Positions 37,725 through 47,943 are shown, counted from the first letter of the stretch. The stretch is DNA of 64,000 nucleotides from Sedimentitalea sp041224545 (GCF_041224545.1 NZ_JBGFGP010000148.1:1-64000); one strand, 5' to 3'. Translations and numbers: made by a program. The notes: generated by a model from the sequence alone, not told the origin.

Positions 37725-38606
37725 ATGCATGTCGGCATCATCGGTGTTGGTCTCATGGGGCACGGGATCGCGCGCAACATTCTGTTGAAGGGCGGTTTCA
37801 GACTGAGTTTTCTCGATCATCCGGGCAACCAACCCACAGGCGATCTCGTCGCATTGGGGGCCGACGCCTGCACGACACCGGCGGACATCGCTCAAACGAC
37901 TGATGTCGTGATCCTCTGTGTGACCGGGTCGCCGCAGGTCGAAGCGATCATCGCGGGCGATAAAGGCGTCGCGTCGGCGCTCAGGGCGGGCACGATCGTG
38001 GTCGATTGTTCGACCGCGCTGCCCGACTCGACCTTGCGCATGGCCGAGGTGGTCCGGCAGGCGGGGGGTGATTATCTCGACGCGCCGATGACACGCACCG
38101 CCAGACATGCGCATGAGGGCACGCTGAACCTGCTGGCAGGGGGCGAGGCAACGGTGCTGGACAGGGTCCGCCCGGTGCTCGCCGCGTTTACCGAAAAGGT
38201 CGAGCATGTCGGTCCCCTGGGACATGGCCATCGCCTGAAACTTTTGCATAACTATGTCTCGGTCGGCTTCATGACGCTGCTTGCCGAGGCCGCCGCGCAG
38301 GCCGCCGATTCCGGGATTGATCCGCAGGTTTTTGTCGACGTGCTCGCCAATGGCGGCGGCGCCAGCGCCGCGCTCGACCGGCTGGCCCCCTACATCATCG
38401 AGCAGGACCGGGACAGCCTACCCTTCTTTGTCTCCAACGCTCTGAAAGATATTGATTATTATCGCGACATGTCAAAAGCCGCCGGAGCCGCGACAACCGT
38501 TGCCGACGGGGTTTCGGACGCGCTGTCGATACCGGTCGATGCCGGACATGGCGAGGCTTATGTCCCCGAACTCGTACGTCTTTTCCGTCACGCCCGGGAG
38601 ACCTGA
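37725..38606 (+). CDS. beta-hydroxyacid dehydrogenase (3-hydroxyisobutyrate dehydrogenase family)
   Basis: A 293-aa NAD-binding protein: N-terminal GIIGVGLMGHGIARNIL Rossmann signature, substrate-binding DAPMTRTARHAHEGTLNLLAGG, and a catalytic Lys candidate in GHRLKLLHNYVSVGF (family motif G-x3-K-x2-N). The start at 37725 has an AGGGAG site. With the ALDH and TRAP genes it probably oxidises an imported hydroxyacid. The exact substrate is unknown. Confidence 0.87.
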   Translation: MHVGIIGVGLMGHGIARNILLKGGFRLSFLDHPGNQPTGDLVALGADACTTPADIAQTTDVVILCVTGSPQVEAIIAGDKGVASALRAGTIVVDCSTALPDSTLRMAEVVRQAGGDYLDAPMTRTARHAHEGTLNLLAGGEATVLDRVRPVLAAFTEKVEHVGPLGHGHRLKLLHNYVSVGFMTLLAEAAAQAADSGIDPQVFVDVLANGGGASAALDRLAPYIIEQDRDSLPFFVSNALKDIDYYRDMSKAAGAATTVADGVSDALSIPVDAGHGEAYVPELVRLFRHARET

Positions 38607-38691
38607 AAACACCCGCCCCATGCACGTTCCAGGGGTTGCCACCGATAGTTGCCTTGTATAGCAACATGACACCTTAATTGGGAGGATTTCC

Positions 38692-39672
38692 ATGACATTC
38701 GCATATCGCGGTCTGGCATCTGCCAGCCTTCTCCTTGCAATGGGCTTGCCCGCTCTCGCGCAGACAGATGTGAAGATCGGCTATGCCCTTGCACCCGACA
38801 GTCACTACGGCGTTGCCGCCGCCAGGTTCGAAGAGGTCGTGACGGCCGAAACCGGCGATGAATTCGCCTTCAAGCATTTTCCGTCATCCGGGCTGGGCGG
38901 CGAGCGTGACGTGATCGAAGGTCTGCAACTGGGGACCATCGAGGCGACCATCGTTTCATCCGGCACGCTTGCGAATTTCGTACCCGATACCGGCGTCTTT
39001 GATATTCCGTTCCTGTTCCGTGATCTCGATCATGCGCGCGCCGTGCTTGACGGACCGGTCGGGCAGGGAATTCTCGCGAAATTCGACGACATCGGCTTGC
39101 ACGCGCTGGCATGGGGCGAACAGGGGTTCCGCCACATCACAAACAACCGCAACGCCATCGAAACCCCGGCGGATGTCGAGGGTCTGAAGCTGCGCACGAT
39201 GGAGAACCCCGTTCACCTCGCCGCGTTCAACGCGATGGGCGCCGCTCCGACACCGATGGCGTGGCCCGAAGTCATTTCGTCGCTTCAGCAAGGGGTGATC
39301 GACGGGCAGGAAAACCCGCTCTCGGTCATCGTTTCGGTCAAGCTCGACGAGGTGCAGAAATATCTCACCCTCTCGGGCCATGTGTATTCACCTGCCGTAT
39401 TGCTGGTGTCCGGGCCATTCTGGGCCGGGCTGGATGACGACCAGAAGGCCGTATTCGAAAAGGCCGCGGCCGAAGCCGTCGCCGCGATGCGCGACTATGT
39501 CGATAATGTGGAAACCACAGGTGTGGAAACGCTCAGGGAGCGGGGGATGGAAGTCAACGCCTTGTCCCCCGAGCAGAAAGCGGCATTCCAATCGTCGATC
39601 GCGAGCGCCTATGAAGGCTACTACCAGACCTATGGCAAGGATCTCGTCGACTCGATCGTGAATTTCGAGTGA
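38692..39672 (+). CDS. TRAP transporter substrate-binding protein (DctP family)
   Basis: A 326-aa periplasmic protein with a signal peptide (about 1-22, SLLLAMGLPALAQ). The DctP signature includes the ligand-contacting arginine in DVEGLKLRTMENP and the following AMGAAPTPMAWPEVISSLQQGVIDGQENP. The ligand is probably a carboxylate, as for most of the family. Confidence 0.92.
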   Translation: MTFAYRGLASASLLLAMGLPALAQTDVKIGYALAPDSHYGVAAARFEEVVTAETGDEFAFKHFPSSGLGGERDVIEGLQLGTIEATIVSSGTLANFVPDTGVFDIPFLFRDLDHARAVLDGPVGQGILAKFDDIGLHALAWGEQGFRHITNNRNAIETPADVEGLKLRTMENPVHLAAFNAMGAAPTPMAWPEVISSLQQGVIDGQENPLSVIVSVKLDEVQKYLTLSGHVYSPAVLLVSGPFWAGLDDDQKAVFEKAAAEAVAAMRDYVDNVETTGVETLRERGMEVNALSPEQKAAFQSSIASAYEGYYQTYGKDLVDSIVNFE

Positions 39673-39723
39673 GACCTTGGCGCCGGCATCAACGCGATGC
39701 CGGTGCAATTGCGGGAGCACGCG

Positions 39724-40251
39724 GTGAAACGGCTCGAACATACCTTCGTCCTGCTGAACGGCTGGGCATTGATCCTGATGTTGTCGGGAATGGCGATCAT
39801 TGTCGGAGCCAATATCTCGCTGCGTTATGTGACCTCGCATTCGCTGCCCTGGGCCGATGAGGCTGCGCGCTATCTGATGATCTGGCTGACATTTACCGGC
39901 GCCGGACTGATCCTCCGGATCGGCGGCCATGTCGCGATCACCAATCTTCAGGACAGCCTGCCCGAAACCGGACAGAAAATTCTCAGAGCGGCCATTGTCC
40001 TGACCCTGCTGGCCTTTTTCTGCTTCATGGTTCAGGTCGGTGTGCAATATGCACAACGTATGCAGTACCAGGTCACCCCTGCCCTGCGGCTTCCGTTCAG
40101 CTATGTCTATGCCGCGATGCCGGTCGGGTTTTCCCTGCTGATCATCCATCTGCTGCTGATTGCCCCTCGCTTCATTCTTGCAGGCAGATACAAGCCACTC
40201 GATACCGACGCCTCGGACGGGGGCACATTGCCGGGCGGCGCAAATGGCTGA
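39724..40251 (+). CDS. TRAP transporter small permease (DctQ family)
   Basis: About 175 aa with four predicted membrane helices and the DctQ landmark PWADEAARYLMIWLTFTGAG. The GTG at 39724 (MKRLEHTFVLLNG) is preferred because GGGAG lies 8 bases before it; an ATG nine codons earlier (39697) is the alternative. It overlaps the large permease gene by 8 bases. Confidence 0.88.
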   Translation: MKRLEHTFVLLNGWALILMLSGMAIIVGANISLRYVTSHSLPWADEAARYLMIWLTFTGAGLILRIGGHVAITNLQDSLPETGQKILRAAIVLTLLAFFCFMVQVGVQYAQRMQYQVTPALRLPFSYVYAAMPVGFSLLIIHLLLIAPRFILAGRYKPLDTDASDGGTLPGGANG

Positions 40252-41527
40252 GGTCCTGTTTCCCGCCCTGTTTCTTCTGCTGGCCCTTGGCTTGCCCGTC
40301 GCCTTTGCGATGGCGATCTCCGTCTTTCTCGCGATCAGCCTCGCGTCGTCCTACCCACATCTCGTCGTGGTAAAGGAAATGTTCGCGGGCCTTGACAGCT
40401 TTCCGTTGCTGGCGGTGCCATTCTTCATCCTCGCCTCCGAAATCATGACCGGCGGTGCAGTCACCCATGCGATCCTGCGGCTGGCACAGTCCTTTGTCGG
40501 CCATATGCGCGGCGGTCTTGGCCATGCAAACGTCATCAGTTCGGCGATGTTCGCGGGCATTTCCGGCAGCGCCCTCGCCGATGCCGCCGGCCCCGGCACG
40601 ATGATGATCCGGATGATGGAAAAAGGCGGATATGACCGCCCCTATGCCGGCGCCCTGACGATTGCCAGTTCCGTCGTCGGCCCGATCATTCCGCCCTCCA
40701 TCACCATGATCATCTACGCCATGCAGGATCAGAATGTCTCGGTCGGTTCGCTCTTCATGGCCGGTGTTCTGCCCGGATTGCTGATCACGGTGATGATCCT
40801 GCTGGCCAACGGGCGTGTCAGCAAGAAACGCAACTATGCGTCCGGAGAGCCGATGCCGTCCCTCGCCGAGATTGCGTCCATCGCGCTCTATGCGGTTCCG
40901 GCCCTTCTGCTGATCCTGCTGATCGTGGGCGGTATCCGGTTCGGAGTCTTCACCCCGACCGAAGCGTCGGTGATCGCGGTGTTCTACGCGCTGATCGTCG
41001 GCATGTTCGTCTATCGCTCGCTCCGGCTGCGCGATCTGCCCGGTATCGTGCTGCGGGCGGCGCTGACCTCGGGCGCCGTGCTGTTGATCCTTGGTGCGGC
41101 CCGTGCGTTTGCCTGGGTGCTGATCATCGAAGGCGTGCCGCAATTCCTCGCCGAGACCATCATTTCGTGGAACCTGTCACCGATCGTCTTTCTGCTGGCG
41201 GTGAACCTGCTGCTGATCGTGTTCGGATTGTTCATGGACCCCCTGCCCGGGGTGATGATCCTCGTGCCGATCCTTGCCCCGATCAGCTATGCGCTCGGAA
41301 TTGATCCCGACCATTTCGCGATCATCGTCATCGTCAATCTGACCCTTGGTCTCGCGACTCCGCCGGTGGGCAGCCTGATCTTCGTTGTCTCATCGACGGT
41401 CGATCTGAAACCCTCGACACTGATCCGCGAAATGCCGCCCTTCTTTCTGGCGCTGGCGGTGGCATTGCTGCTCATCACCTTCGTGCCGTTCCTGTCGACA
41501 TGGCTGCCCACGGTCAGCGGCTTCTGA
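40244..41527 (+). CDS. TRAP transporter large permease (DctM family)
   Basis: A 427-aa membrane protein, about 12 helices, carrying the DctM motifs LLAVPFFILASEIMTGG, NVISSAMFAGISGSALADAAGPG, and VVGPIIPPSI. It drives sodium-coupled uptake with the DctP and DctQ partners. The start is within the end of dctQ. Confidence 0.93.
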   Translation: MAEVLFPALFLLLALGLPVAFAMAISVFLAISLASSYPHLVVVKEMFAGLDSFPLLAVPFFILASEIMTGGAVTHAILRLAQSFVGHMRGGLGHANVISSAMFAGISGSALADAAGPGTMMIRMMEKGGYDRPYAGALTIASSVVGPIIPPSITMIIYAMQDQNVSVGSLFMAGVLPGLLITVMILLANGRVSKKRNYASGEPMPSLAEIASIALYAVPALLLILLIVGGIRFGVFTPTEASVIAVFYALIVGMFVYRSLRLRDLPGIVLRAALTSGAVLLILGAARAFAWVLIIEGVPQFLAETIISWNLSPIVFLLAVNLLLIVFGLFMDPLPGVMILVPILAPISYALGIDPDHFAIIVIVNLTLGLATPPVGSLIFVVSSTVDLKPSTLIREMPPFFLALAVALLLITFVPFLSTWLPTVSGF

Positions 41528-41555
41528 CTCCGGTTCGATGGGCTGCGGGGTTTCA

Positions 41556-41580
41556 GCGACCGGGCGCGCTGCTCGGTCGC
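41556..41580. terminator. weak hairpin between convergent operons
   Basis: GCGACCG (41556-41562) pairs with CGGTCGC (41574-41580), followed by ATTTCC. It lies between the convergent TRAP and SDR genes and may stop transcripts from both; no long T-run is present. Confidence 0.35.
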
Positions 41581-41617
41581 ATTTCCGTACTGACCCGAAA
41601 AACCGGCGTTAAAGGCG

Positions 41618-42367
41618 TCAGCAGGTATAGTTGAGGCCAAGTCGTCCGCCATCGACATAGATGGTTTCACCGGTGATATAGCTGGCCTTTTTCGAGCAGA
41701 GAAACGCCACGACGTCGCCGATCTCACGCGCGGTTCCGGCGCGGCCCAGAGGTGTGCGCGACATCGCGACCCTGAACGCTTCGGGATTGGCATTCACACC
41801 GGCCATCATCTCGGTATCGATCGAACCCGGCCCCACGGCATTGACGCGGATATTGTGCTTGGCCAGCGCCAGAGCCGCCGCCTTGGTCAACTGCATCACC
41901 CCGCCTTTTGACGCGCAATAGGCCGGGATGGCCGGGATCGCCACCTGCGCATTGATCGACGACATGTTGACGATGGCCCCTTCGATCTTGTCCCCGATCA
42001 TGGCCCGCGCGGCCATCTGGGTGGCCAGGAAAACACCGCGCAGGTTGATGTCGATCACCCGCTCCCAACTGGCAAGGTCGTAGTCCAGGAAATCACCGGG
42101 CATCGCCACGCCGGCGTTGTTGACAAGCGCGTGCAGCGGGCCGTGATCCCCGGCGATCCGGGCGAACAGGCTTTCGATCTGGCTGACGTCGCCCATGTCG
42201 CAGGCGATGGCGGCGACGGCCCCCAACCTGTCGCCTGCCTCGGCCACGCCCTCGGCGTTGATATCGGCCAGGATGAGATCAAAGCCGTCTTCCTTCAGGG
42301 CCTCGGCACAGGCATAGCCGATGCCCTGAGCGCCGCCGGTGATCAGTGCGAGTGGTTTTTGTGTCAT
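41618..42367 (-). CDS. short-chain dehydrogenase/reductase
   Basis: A 249-aa SDR: cofactor loop TGGAQGIGYA (about 9-18), NNAGVAM, and the catalytic Ser-Tyr-Lys set in MSSINAQVAIPAIPAYCASKGG. The start at 42367 follows AAAGGAT, four bases after the HyuB stop, so it is the last gene of the minus-strand hydantoinase operon. Confidence 0.87.
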   Translation of the reverse strand: MTQKPLALITGGAQGIGYACAEALKEDGFDLILADINAEGVAEAGDRLGAVAAIACDMGDVSQIESLFARIAGDHGPLHALVNNAGVAMPGDFLDYDLASWERVIDINLRGVFLATQMAARAMIGDKIEGAIVNMSSINAQVAIPAIPAYCASKGGVMQLTKAAALALAKHNIRVNAVGPGSIDTEMMAGVNANPEAFRVAMSRTPLGRAGTAREIGDVVAFLCSKKASYITGETIYVDGGRLGLNYTC

Positions 42368-42371
42368 CGTT

Positions 42372-44018
42372 CTATCCTTTGTAGCCATAGTCCTGCTCTG
42401 CCTGCTCCGGTGTGATGAACCCGGCGCGCAGGTCTTCCGCCACCCGGTCGGCGGCGCGATCTGCGGGTGTACCATAGCCGCCCCCGCCAGGCAGGCTCAG
42501 GCGCAGGCGCTGACCGTTCCGGACCAGTTGCCGACCCTTGCTGCGCAGGGCTGTCCCATCTGCGAGCTCGACCCGGCCCGGCGCACCTGTGCCACCGCCG
42601 TCACGGCCGCGCGCAGGATTGTCGACCCGATCGAACATCGCGTTGAAATAGAAATCGTATCCCGCGCGTGGTTCGATCTCGATGACCTGTCCCAACCCGC
42701 CACGCCATGTCCCCGCGCCACCCGACCCTTCACGGAGATCCTTGCGCCAGACAGTGATCGGGCCGACATGTTCGGTCGCTTCGACGCTCATCGTCGAAAC
42801 ACCCGAGGGAAAGGCCGTGGCCGAAAGCCCGTCAAGCGCGGGGCGTGCGCCGGTGCCGCCCGAGTTGAACATCAACACCTCGCGGTTGGGCAGTCCGCTA
42901 TCCGGGTCGCTGGGCCGCGCGGAAATCTGGATATTCCACAGCGCGCTGGCCCCTTCGGCGGGAACGGTCGCGGGCAGTGCCTGATGCAACGCGCCCAGCA
43001 CCACGTCGGGCACCAGGTGGCCAAGGACGTGACGCACCGACACCGGTGCCGGTCGCCTCGCGGCCAGAATGCAGCCCTCGGGCGCGGTGATCTCGAACGG
43101 TTCGAGCGAACCGGTATTATTGGGCACCTCCGGTGCGATTGCGCATTTCAGACCGTAACAGGCATAGGCGCGGGTGTAGACTTCGGGACAGTTCACACCG
43201 AAACGGCTCATCCCCGACGTGCCCGTGAAATCCGCCCGCAGCGTATCGCCGTTCACGTCGAGCCGGACCACCATCTGTACCGGTGCGTCATAGCCATCGA
43301 CCTGCATCTGGTGGCTGAAACTGCCGTCCGGAACCCCGGCAATGGCCTCGCGTGTGGCCTTGCGGCTGGCGTCGATGATGAAATCGGCGAGACCGTCCAG
43401 ATCCGCAATTCCGAATTCGCCCATCATCGCCTGCAACCGCCGGTCGCCGGCCTCGTTACAGGCGGCGAGCGAATACATGTCGCCCACAACCTGATCGGGT
43501 TCGCGCACATTGGCGCGCACCAGTCGGATCAGGTCGCGCGCAACCTCGCCACGCTCGGCGAATTTCATGATCGGGATCAGCAGGCCCTCTTCGAACACCT
43601 CGTTGCCGTCCGGACCGAAACCGCGCCCGCCGATGTCGACCACATGGGCAGTACAGGCAAAGAAACCGATATGCCGGCCATCCCGGAACGACGGCGAAAC
43701 AACGGTGATGTCGTGCAGATGGCCGGTACCCATCCAGGGATCGTTGGTGATGAAAACATCGCCTTCGAAAATGTTCTGAGGACCGATTTCGCGCACGAAA
43801 TGCGTGACACTCTCGGCCATGGCGTTCACATGCCCCGGTGTGCCGGTCACCGCCTGCGCCATCATGCGCCCCTGACGGTCGAACAGCCCGGCAGACAGAT
43901 CCCCCGCCTCGCGAACCGAGGTGGAAAAGGCGGTGCGGATCAGCGTCGTCGCCTGCTCCTCGACAACCGCGATCAGGCGGTTCCACATGATCTGATAGTC
44001 GATGGCGGTGGGGGTCAT
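42372..44018 (-). CDS. hydantoinase B / oxoprolinase family protein
   Basis: A 548-aa HyuB family subunit of an ATP-dependent 5-oxoprolinase/N-methylhydantoinase-type amidohydrolase, or of the related acetone-type carboxylases. Family landmarks are LFDRQGRMMAQAVTGTPGHVNAM, GDVFITNDPWMGTGHLHDITV and the glycine-rich end SLPGGGGYGTPADR. It overlaps HyuA by four bases. Substrate not determinable. Confidence 0.88.
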   Translation of the reverse strand: MTPTAIDYQIMWNRLIAVVEEQATTLIRTAFSTSVREAGDLSAGLFDRQGRMMAQAVTGTPGHVNAMAESVTHFVREIGPQNIFEGDVFITNDPWMGTGHLHDITVVSPSFRDGRHIGFFACTAHVVDIGGRGFGPDGNEVFEEGLLIPIMKFAERGEVARDLIRLVRANVREPDQVVGDMYSLAACNEAGDRRLQAMMGEFGIADLDGLADFIIDASRKATREAIAGVPDGSFSHQMQVDGYDAPVQMVVRLDVNGDTLRADFTGTSGMSRFGVNCPEVYTRAYACYGLKCAIAPEVPNNTGSLEPFEITAPEGCILAARRPAPVSVRHVLGHLVPDVVLGALHQALPATVPAEGASALWNIQISARPSDPDSGLPNREVLMFNSGGTGARPALDGLSATAFPSGVSTMSVEATEHVGPITVWRKDLREGSGGAGTWRGGLGQVIEIEPRAGYDFYFNAMFDRVDNPARGRDGGGTGAPGRVELADGTALRSKGRQLVRNGQRLRLSLPGGGGYGTPADRAADRVAEDLRAGFITPEQAEQDYGYKG

Positions 44019-46102
44019 GGCCGGTCTCCCTTGCGGATCAGGCGCAGGCTGCCGTCGCCCTGCCCGATGCAGCGATAGCCCGAGGTGACAATGGTTGTGG
44101 TCTCGCTCTCGACGATGATGGCGGGGCCTTCGACGGCGCGGCCGGGCGTCATGCTCGCGCGCTCGACCTCCTGCGCCCTGACAGTCTGGCGCAAGGCCGC
44201 GTCATAGAATTCACGCTGGCGCAGCGGCGCGACCGCCGTACCGCTGTCGTGGCGGGTTACCGGTGGCGTTTCGGGAAGGTGCGACGCAACCACAAGAGAC
44301 CAGTTGGTGATTTCGACGCTGAGCCCGTCAATTATCCGACCGAACAATGTGCGATAGGCCGTCTCGAACGCGTTCAGTATCTCGGTCCGGTCACCGTCTG
44401 CAAAGATCTTGTGGGGCAAAGGCACCGGAATTTCCCAGCCCTGCCCGGCATAGCGCATGAACGCCGTCAGCCGTGTTGTGGTCTCGGCTTCCTTCGCGCC
44501 GTCCCTGACAAAGGTGGTGGCCTCTTCCTCAAGCTCAACCAATGCGGCATTGACACTGCTCGCGTCAAAGGCGTCGAGCCGCTGAAACAGCCCGCGCGTG
44601 GCCTCGTAGCTGAAGGGTGCCTTGAGAAAACCGATGGCCGATCCGACCCCCGCGCCGGGCGGAATGATCAGTTCGCGAATGCCAAGTTTCTCGCACAGCC
44701 GACAGGCGTGCAAAGGGGCGCCGCCGCCAAAGCCGATCATGGTGAAATGTTCGATATCTCGGCCGTTTTCCACGGTGTGCACGCGCGCGGCATTGGCCAT
44801 GTTCTCATCCACCATTTCGGTGACGCCAAAGGCCGCGTCCGGGGCCGACATGCCCAGCTTTTGGGCCAGTTTGCCGCTCACGGCGGTGTCCGACGCGGCG
44901 ACCGACAGCGGGATCGCCCCCCCGGCGAAATTGTCGGGATCAAGCCGACCCAGCAACAGGTTTGCATCGGTCACCGTCGGCTCTTCGCCGCCGCGCCCGT
45001 AGCAGGCCGGCCCGGGCTCTGAGCCGGCCGAGCGCGGGCCGACCTGGATACGGCCCAGCGTGTCGATCGACGCAATCGATCCGCCTCCCGCTCCGATCTC
45101 GACCATCTCGACCACCGGGGTGGACACCGTCATGCCCGATCCTTTCTTGAAGCGATAGGTCCGGGCGACCTCGAAGGTGTTCGCGGTCTTGGGCATCCCG
45201 TCCTCGATCAGGCAAATCTTGGCGGTGGTGCCGCCCATGTCAAATGACAGGACCGCGTCGCGCCCGTGCCCGCGGGCATAATCTGCGGCAAAGATGGCCC
45301 CGCCCGCCGGCCCGGATTCGAGCAATCGAACCGGCTGTTCCGCCGCGGTTTCGACCGAGATCAGCCCGCCGCCGGAATGCAGCATGAAGACGGGCGCGGT
45401 CACCCCCGCTTCGTCGAGTCGCCGCACCAGCCGGCCAAGATAGGCGGCCACCTGTGGCTGCACATAGGCATTGGCGATGACCGTGTTGAACCGGGGCAGT
45501 TCACGCATCTGCGGCGAGATCACGGAAGACAATGAAATCGACAGCTCCGGCGCTGCCTCGCGCAGGGCTTCGGCCATCTGGCGTTCATGGGCATCGTTGG
45601 CATAGGCATGCATCAGGCCGATCGCCACCGCCTCGTATCCACCCGCCAGAACGCGCCGGACCATCTCGGCGACCTCGGATTTGTCCAGTGCCAGCAGAAC
45701 CTCGCCGGACGGGCCGATGCGCTCGGACAGCGTGAAACGATGCTCGCGCGCAACCAGCGGTTTGGGCAGCGAGAGATTCAGGTCATATTGTTCGAACCGG
45801 TTTTCCGACCGCATTTCGATGACGTCGCGAAACCCCTCGGTGGTGATGAACGCCAGCCTCGCCCCCCGCCGCTCGATCAGCGCATTGGTCACCAGCGTGG
45901 TGCCATGGATCACCTGCCCGATCTCGGTCATGGCAATCCCGGCCTTGTCAGCGGCAAGCCCGATCCCGTCCAGAATTGCCTGTTCGGGTTGTGCGTAATT
46001 GGTCAGCACCTTGCTGGTGGCCAGCCCGCCGGGATGGGACAGTGCGGCATCGGTGAAAGTGCCGCCGATATCAACTCCGACGCGGATCATTGGTTTGGTC
46101 AT
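44015..46102 (-). CDS. hydantoinase A / oxoprolinase family protein
   Basis: A 695-aa HyuA subunit with the actin-like ATPase fold. The N-terminal VGVDIGGTFTDAAL is the phosphate loop; SFDMGGTTAKICLIEDG and MIGFGGGAPLHACRL mark the other nucleotide-binding segments. With HyuB it cleaves a cyclic amide (such as 5-oxoproline or N-methylhydantoin) at the cost of ATP. It starts three bases after the oxidoreductase gene. Confidence 0.9.
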   Translation of the reverse strand: MTKPMIRVGVDIGGTFTDAALSHPGGLATSKVLTNYAQPEQAILDGIGLAADKAGIAMTEIGQVIHGTTLVTNALIERRGARLAFITTEGFRDVIEMRSENRFEQYDLNLSLPKPLVAREHRFTLSERIGPSGEVLLALDKSEVAEMVRRVLAGGYEAVAIGLMHAYANDAHERQMAEALREAAPELSISLSSVISPQMRELPRFNTVIANAYVQPQVAAYLGRLVRRLDEAGVTAPVFMLHSGGGLISVETAAEQPVRLLESGPAGGAIFAADYARGHGRDAVLSFDMGGTTAKICLIEDGMPKTANTFEVARTYRFKKGSGMTVSTPVVEMVEIGAGGGSIASIDTLGRIQVGPRSAGSEPGPACYGRGGEEPTVTDANLLLGRLDPDNFAGGAIPLSVAASDTAVSGKLAQKLGMSAPDAAFGVTEMVDENMANAARVHTVENGRDIEHFTMIGFGGGAPLHACRLCEKLGIRELIIPPGAGVGSAIGFLKAPFSYEATRGLFQRLDAFDASSVNAALVELEEEATTFVRDGAKEAETTTRLTAFMRYAGQGWEIPVPLPHKIFADGDRTEILNAFETAYRTLFGRIIDGLSVEITNWSLVVASHLPETPPVTRHDSGTAVAPLRQREFYDAALRQTVRAQEVERASMTPGRAVEGPAIIVESETTTIVTSGYRCIGQGDGSLRLIRKGDRP

Positions 46103-46105
46103 CGG

Positions 46106-47380
46106 TCAGATCGCCCTGATTATCTGGTTGGCGGTGAACGCGGACTGATACAGTCGCGACTTGAGCGGCGCGGCGGGCACCGTCGACATTTCACTCATCG
46201 GCAGCGGCAGGTCGGCAGGGTCCATGCCGGTCAGCAGATCGGACATGGTTTTCCCGAAGATGGTGCCGGTGGTGATACCCCTGCCGTTATAGCCGATCGG
46301 GGTATAAAGGTTTGGCGCGAGCTGATGAATGCGCGGCAGATGATCTGGCGTCATCGCGATCTGGCCGTCCCAGGCCTCTTCGAATTCGACCGGGCCAAGG
46401 TCGGGAAACAGGCGGGCGATCCGTTTCCGGGCCCAGCGATGCGTCAGCCCGCCATCCTTGTGCCCCATCACCTTGCCCATCGAACCGATCAGCAGGCGAT
46501 CATGGGCATCGCGGCGCAGGTTGAACATGATCTGTCCGGTGTCCCAGACGCCTTGTCGCCCCGGCAGGATATACCCGGCTTCCGGGCCGAGCGGCTTGGT
46601 GGCAAGCTGAAAATAATTGATGACCGTAAAGATGCGTTTCAGCCCCGGCCACAGGTCGTCGGAATAGGCGTTCGTGCCCAGCACCACCGATCTTGCCGTC
46701 ACCACGCCACCCGTTGTCTCAACCCTCCACAAGGGGCCGTCCTGGCGCAGTTTCATGGCACGCAGCCCGGTGCTGATCCTTGCGCCGGCCCCGAGTGCGG
46801 CACGGGCAAGTCCGCGACAATAGCCCATCGGGTTGATCGTGCCACAACGATGATCGACCAGCCCGCCGTGAAAATGGTCAGTGCCGATCAGTTCGGAGAT
46901 CTCTTCCCGGCACAGCAGATCGACAGGCTCGCCCAGCTGTTGCCAGTCCTTGTGGCGGGCTTTAAGATCCGCGAAACCGCTGGGGCCGTGCGCTGCGTGA
47001 ATCGTACCGCTGCGGGTAACTTCGCACCGGATCTGGTGTTTCTCGATCAGCGAAAAGACGATTTCCGGCCCCTTGCCAAACAACTTGATAAAGCGCGGGC
47101 CGTAGCTATCGCCCAGCACTTCACGCACCTTGCGTGGCGGCAACCAGACCCCTGCGTTGACCAGACCGACATTGCGGCCCGACCCGCCATAGCCAATCTG
47201 CTCGGCCTCGATCACATGCGCCGACAGACCCTTTTCCGCACAATGCAATGCTGTCGACAGGCCCGTGAAACCTCCGCCCACGATGGCGACATCCACGGTG
47301 GTGTCCTGGTCCAGAGATGCGCGAAAATCCGGCTCCTGCGCCGACACATCCCAAAGCGATATGGCATCATGTGCGCTCAT
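46106..47380 (-). CDS. FAD-dependent oxidoreductase, DAO family
   Basis: A 424-aa D-amino-acid-oxidase/glycine-oxidase-type flavoprotein. The FAD-binding VAIVGGGFTGLSTALHCAEKG lies at about 29-49. It continues with YGGSGRNVGLVNAGVW and ends with a YTPIGYNGRGITTGT flavin-contact segment, as in the PuuB-like gamma-glutamylputrescine oxidase group. It is the first gene of the operon oxidoreductase-hyuA-hyuB-SDR and likely oxidises an amine or amino acid. Confidence 0.87.
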   Translation of the reverse strand: MSAHDAISLWDVSAQEPDFRASLDQDTTVDVAIVGGGFTGLSTALHCAEKGLSAHVIEAEQIGYGGSGRNVGLVNAGVWLPPRKVREVLGDSYGPRFIKLFGKGPEIVFSLIEKHQIRCEVTRSGTIHAAHGPSGFADLKARHKDWQQLGEPVDLLCREEISELIGTDHFHGGLVDHRCGTINPMGYCRGLARAALGAGARISTGLRAMKLRQDGPLWRVETTGGVVTARSVVLGTNAYSDDLWPGLKRIFTVINYFQLATKPLGPEAGYILPGRQGVWDTGQIMFNLRRDAHDRLLIGSMGKVMGHKDGGLTHRWARKRIARLFPDLGPVEFEEAWDGQIAMTPDHLPRIHQLAPNLYTPIGYNGRGITTGTIFGKTMSDLLTGMDPADLPLPMSEMSTVPAAPLKSRLYQSAFTANQIIRAI

Positions 47381-47427
47381 GGCTTGATTCTCCTACGCCG
47401 AGACGGCTCTCATCTCCAGACAAAACG

Positions 47428-47453
47428 TTGCACGGCGATTCTCTCCGTGTCAA
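47428..47453. promoter_or_regulatory. inverted repeat in divergent oxidoreductase/rhodanese promoter
   Basis: TTGCACGG-N9-CCGTGTCAA is centred between the two divergent start codons (47380 and 47495). It may be the binding site of the IclR regulator coded just beyond the rhodanese gene; this is inference. Confidence 0.35.
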
Positions 47454-47494
47454 TATACGCAATAGTTGTTCTTTATATCAGCACAGGAAGCAGG

Positions 47495-47899
47495 ATGTCA
47501 CAGCTCAAGACCTCTTCGGCACAGATGGTGGCCGATGCACGCGCGCGCATTAACGAGATTGAAACCGAGGATCTCATGGCCATGCTCGATGATCCGAACG
47601 TGGTGGTGGTCGATATAAGGGACGTGCGCGAACGTCAGCGCAGCGGTTATATCCCGGGCAGCTTTCATGCGCCGCGCGGCATGATCGAATTCTGGGTCGA
47701 CCCCGAAAGCCCCTATTTCAAGGATATCTTTGGCCAGCGGGACAAGACCTTTGTCTTTCATTGTGCCTCGGGCTGGCGCTCGGCGCTGACAACGGCGACG
47801 CTGCAGGACATGGGGTTTGAGGCCTCGCATCTCAGGGAAGGTTTCTCGTCCTGGGAGAAACAGGGCGGACCGGTGGAGTTCCCCGGAGCCAAATCCTGA
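47495..47899 (+). CDS. single-domain rhodanese-like sulfurtransferase
   Basis: A 134-aa cytoplasmic protein consisting of one rhodanese domain: IRDVRERQRSGYIPGSFHAP and the active-site loop with C90 (FVFHCASGWRSA), so it is probably catalytically active in persulfide transfer. The start follows an AGGAAG site. It is divergent from the oxidoreductase operon and convergent with iclR. Its role in this amide/amine cluster is not clear. Confidence 0.87.
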   Translation: MSQLKTSSAQMVADARARINEIETEDLMAMLDDPNVVVVDIRDVRERQRSGYIPGSFHAPRGMIEFWVDPESPYFKDIFGQRDKTFVFHCASGWRSALTTATLQDMGFEASHLREGFSSWEKQGGPVEFPGAKS

Positions 47900-47943
47900 G
47901 CCGTGGCGAAGCGTTTCGCGACAAACCCGGCTCAGCTGACACT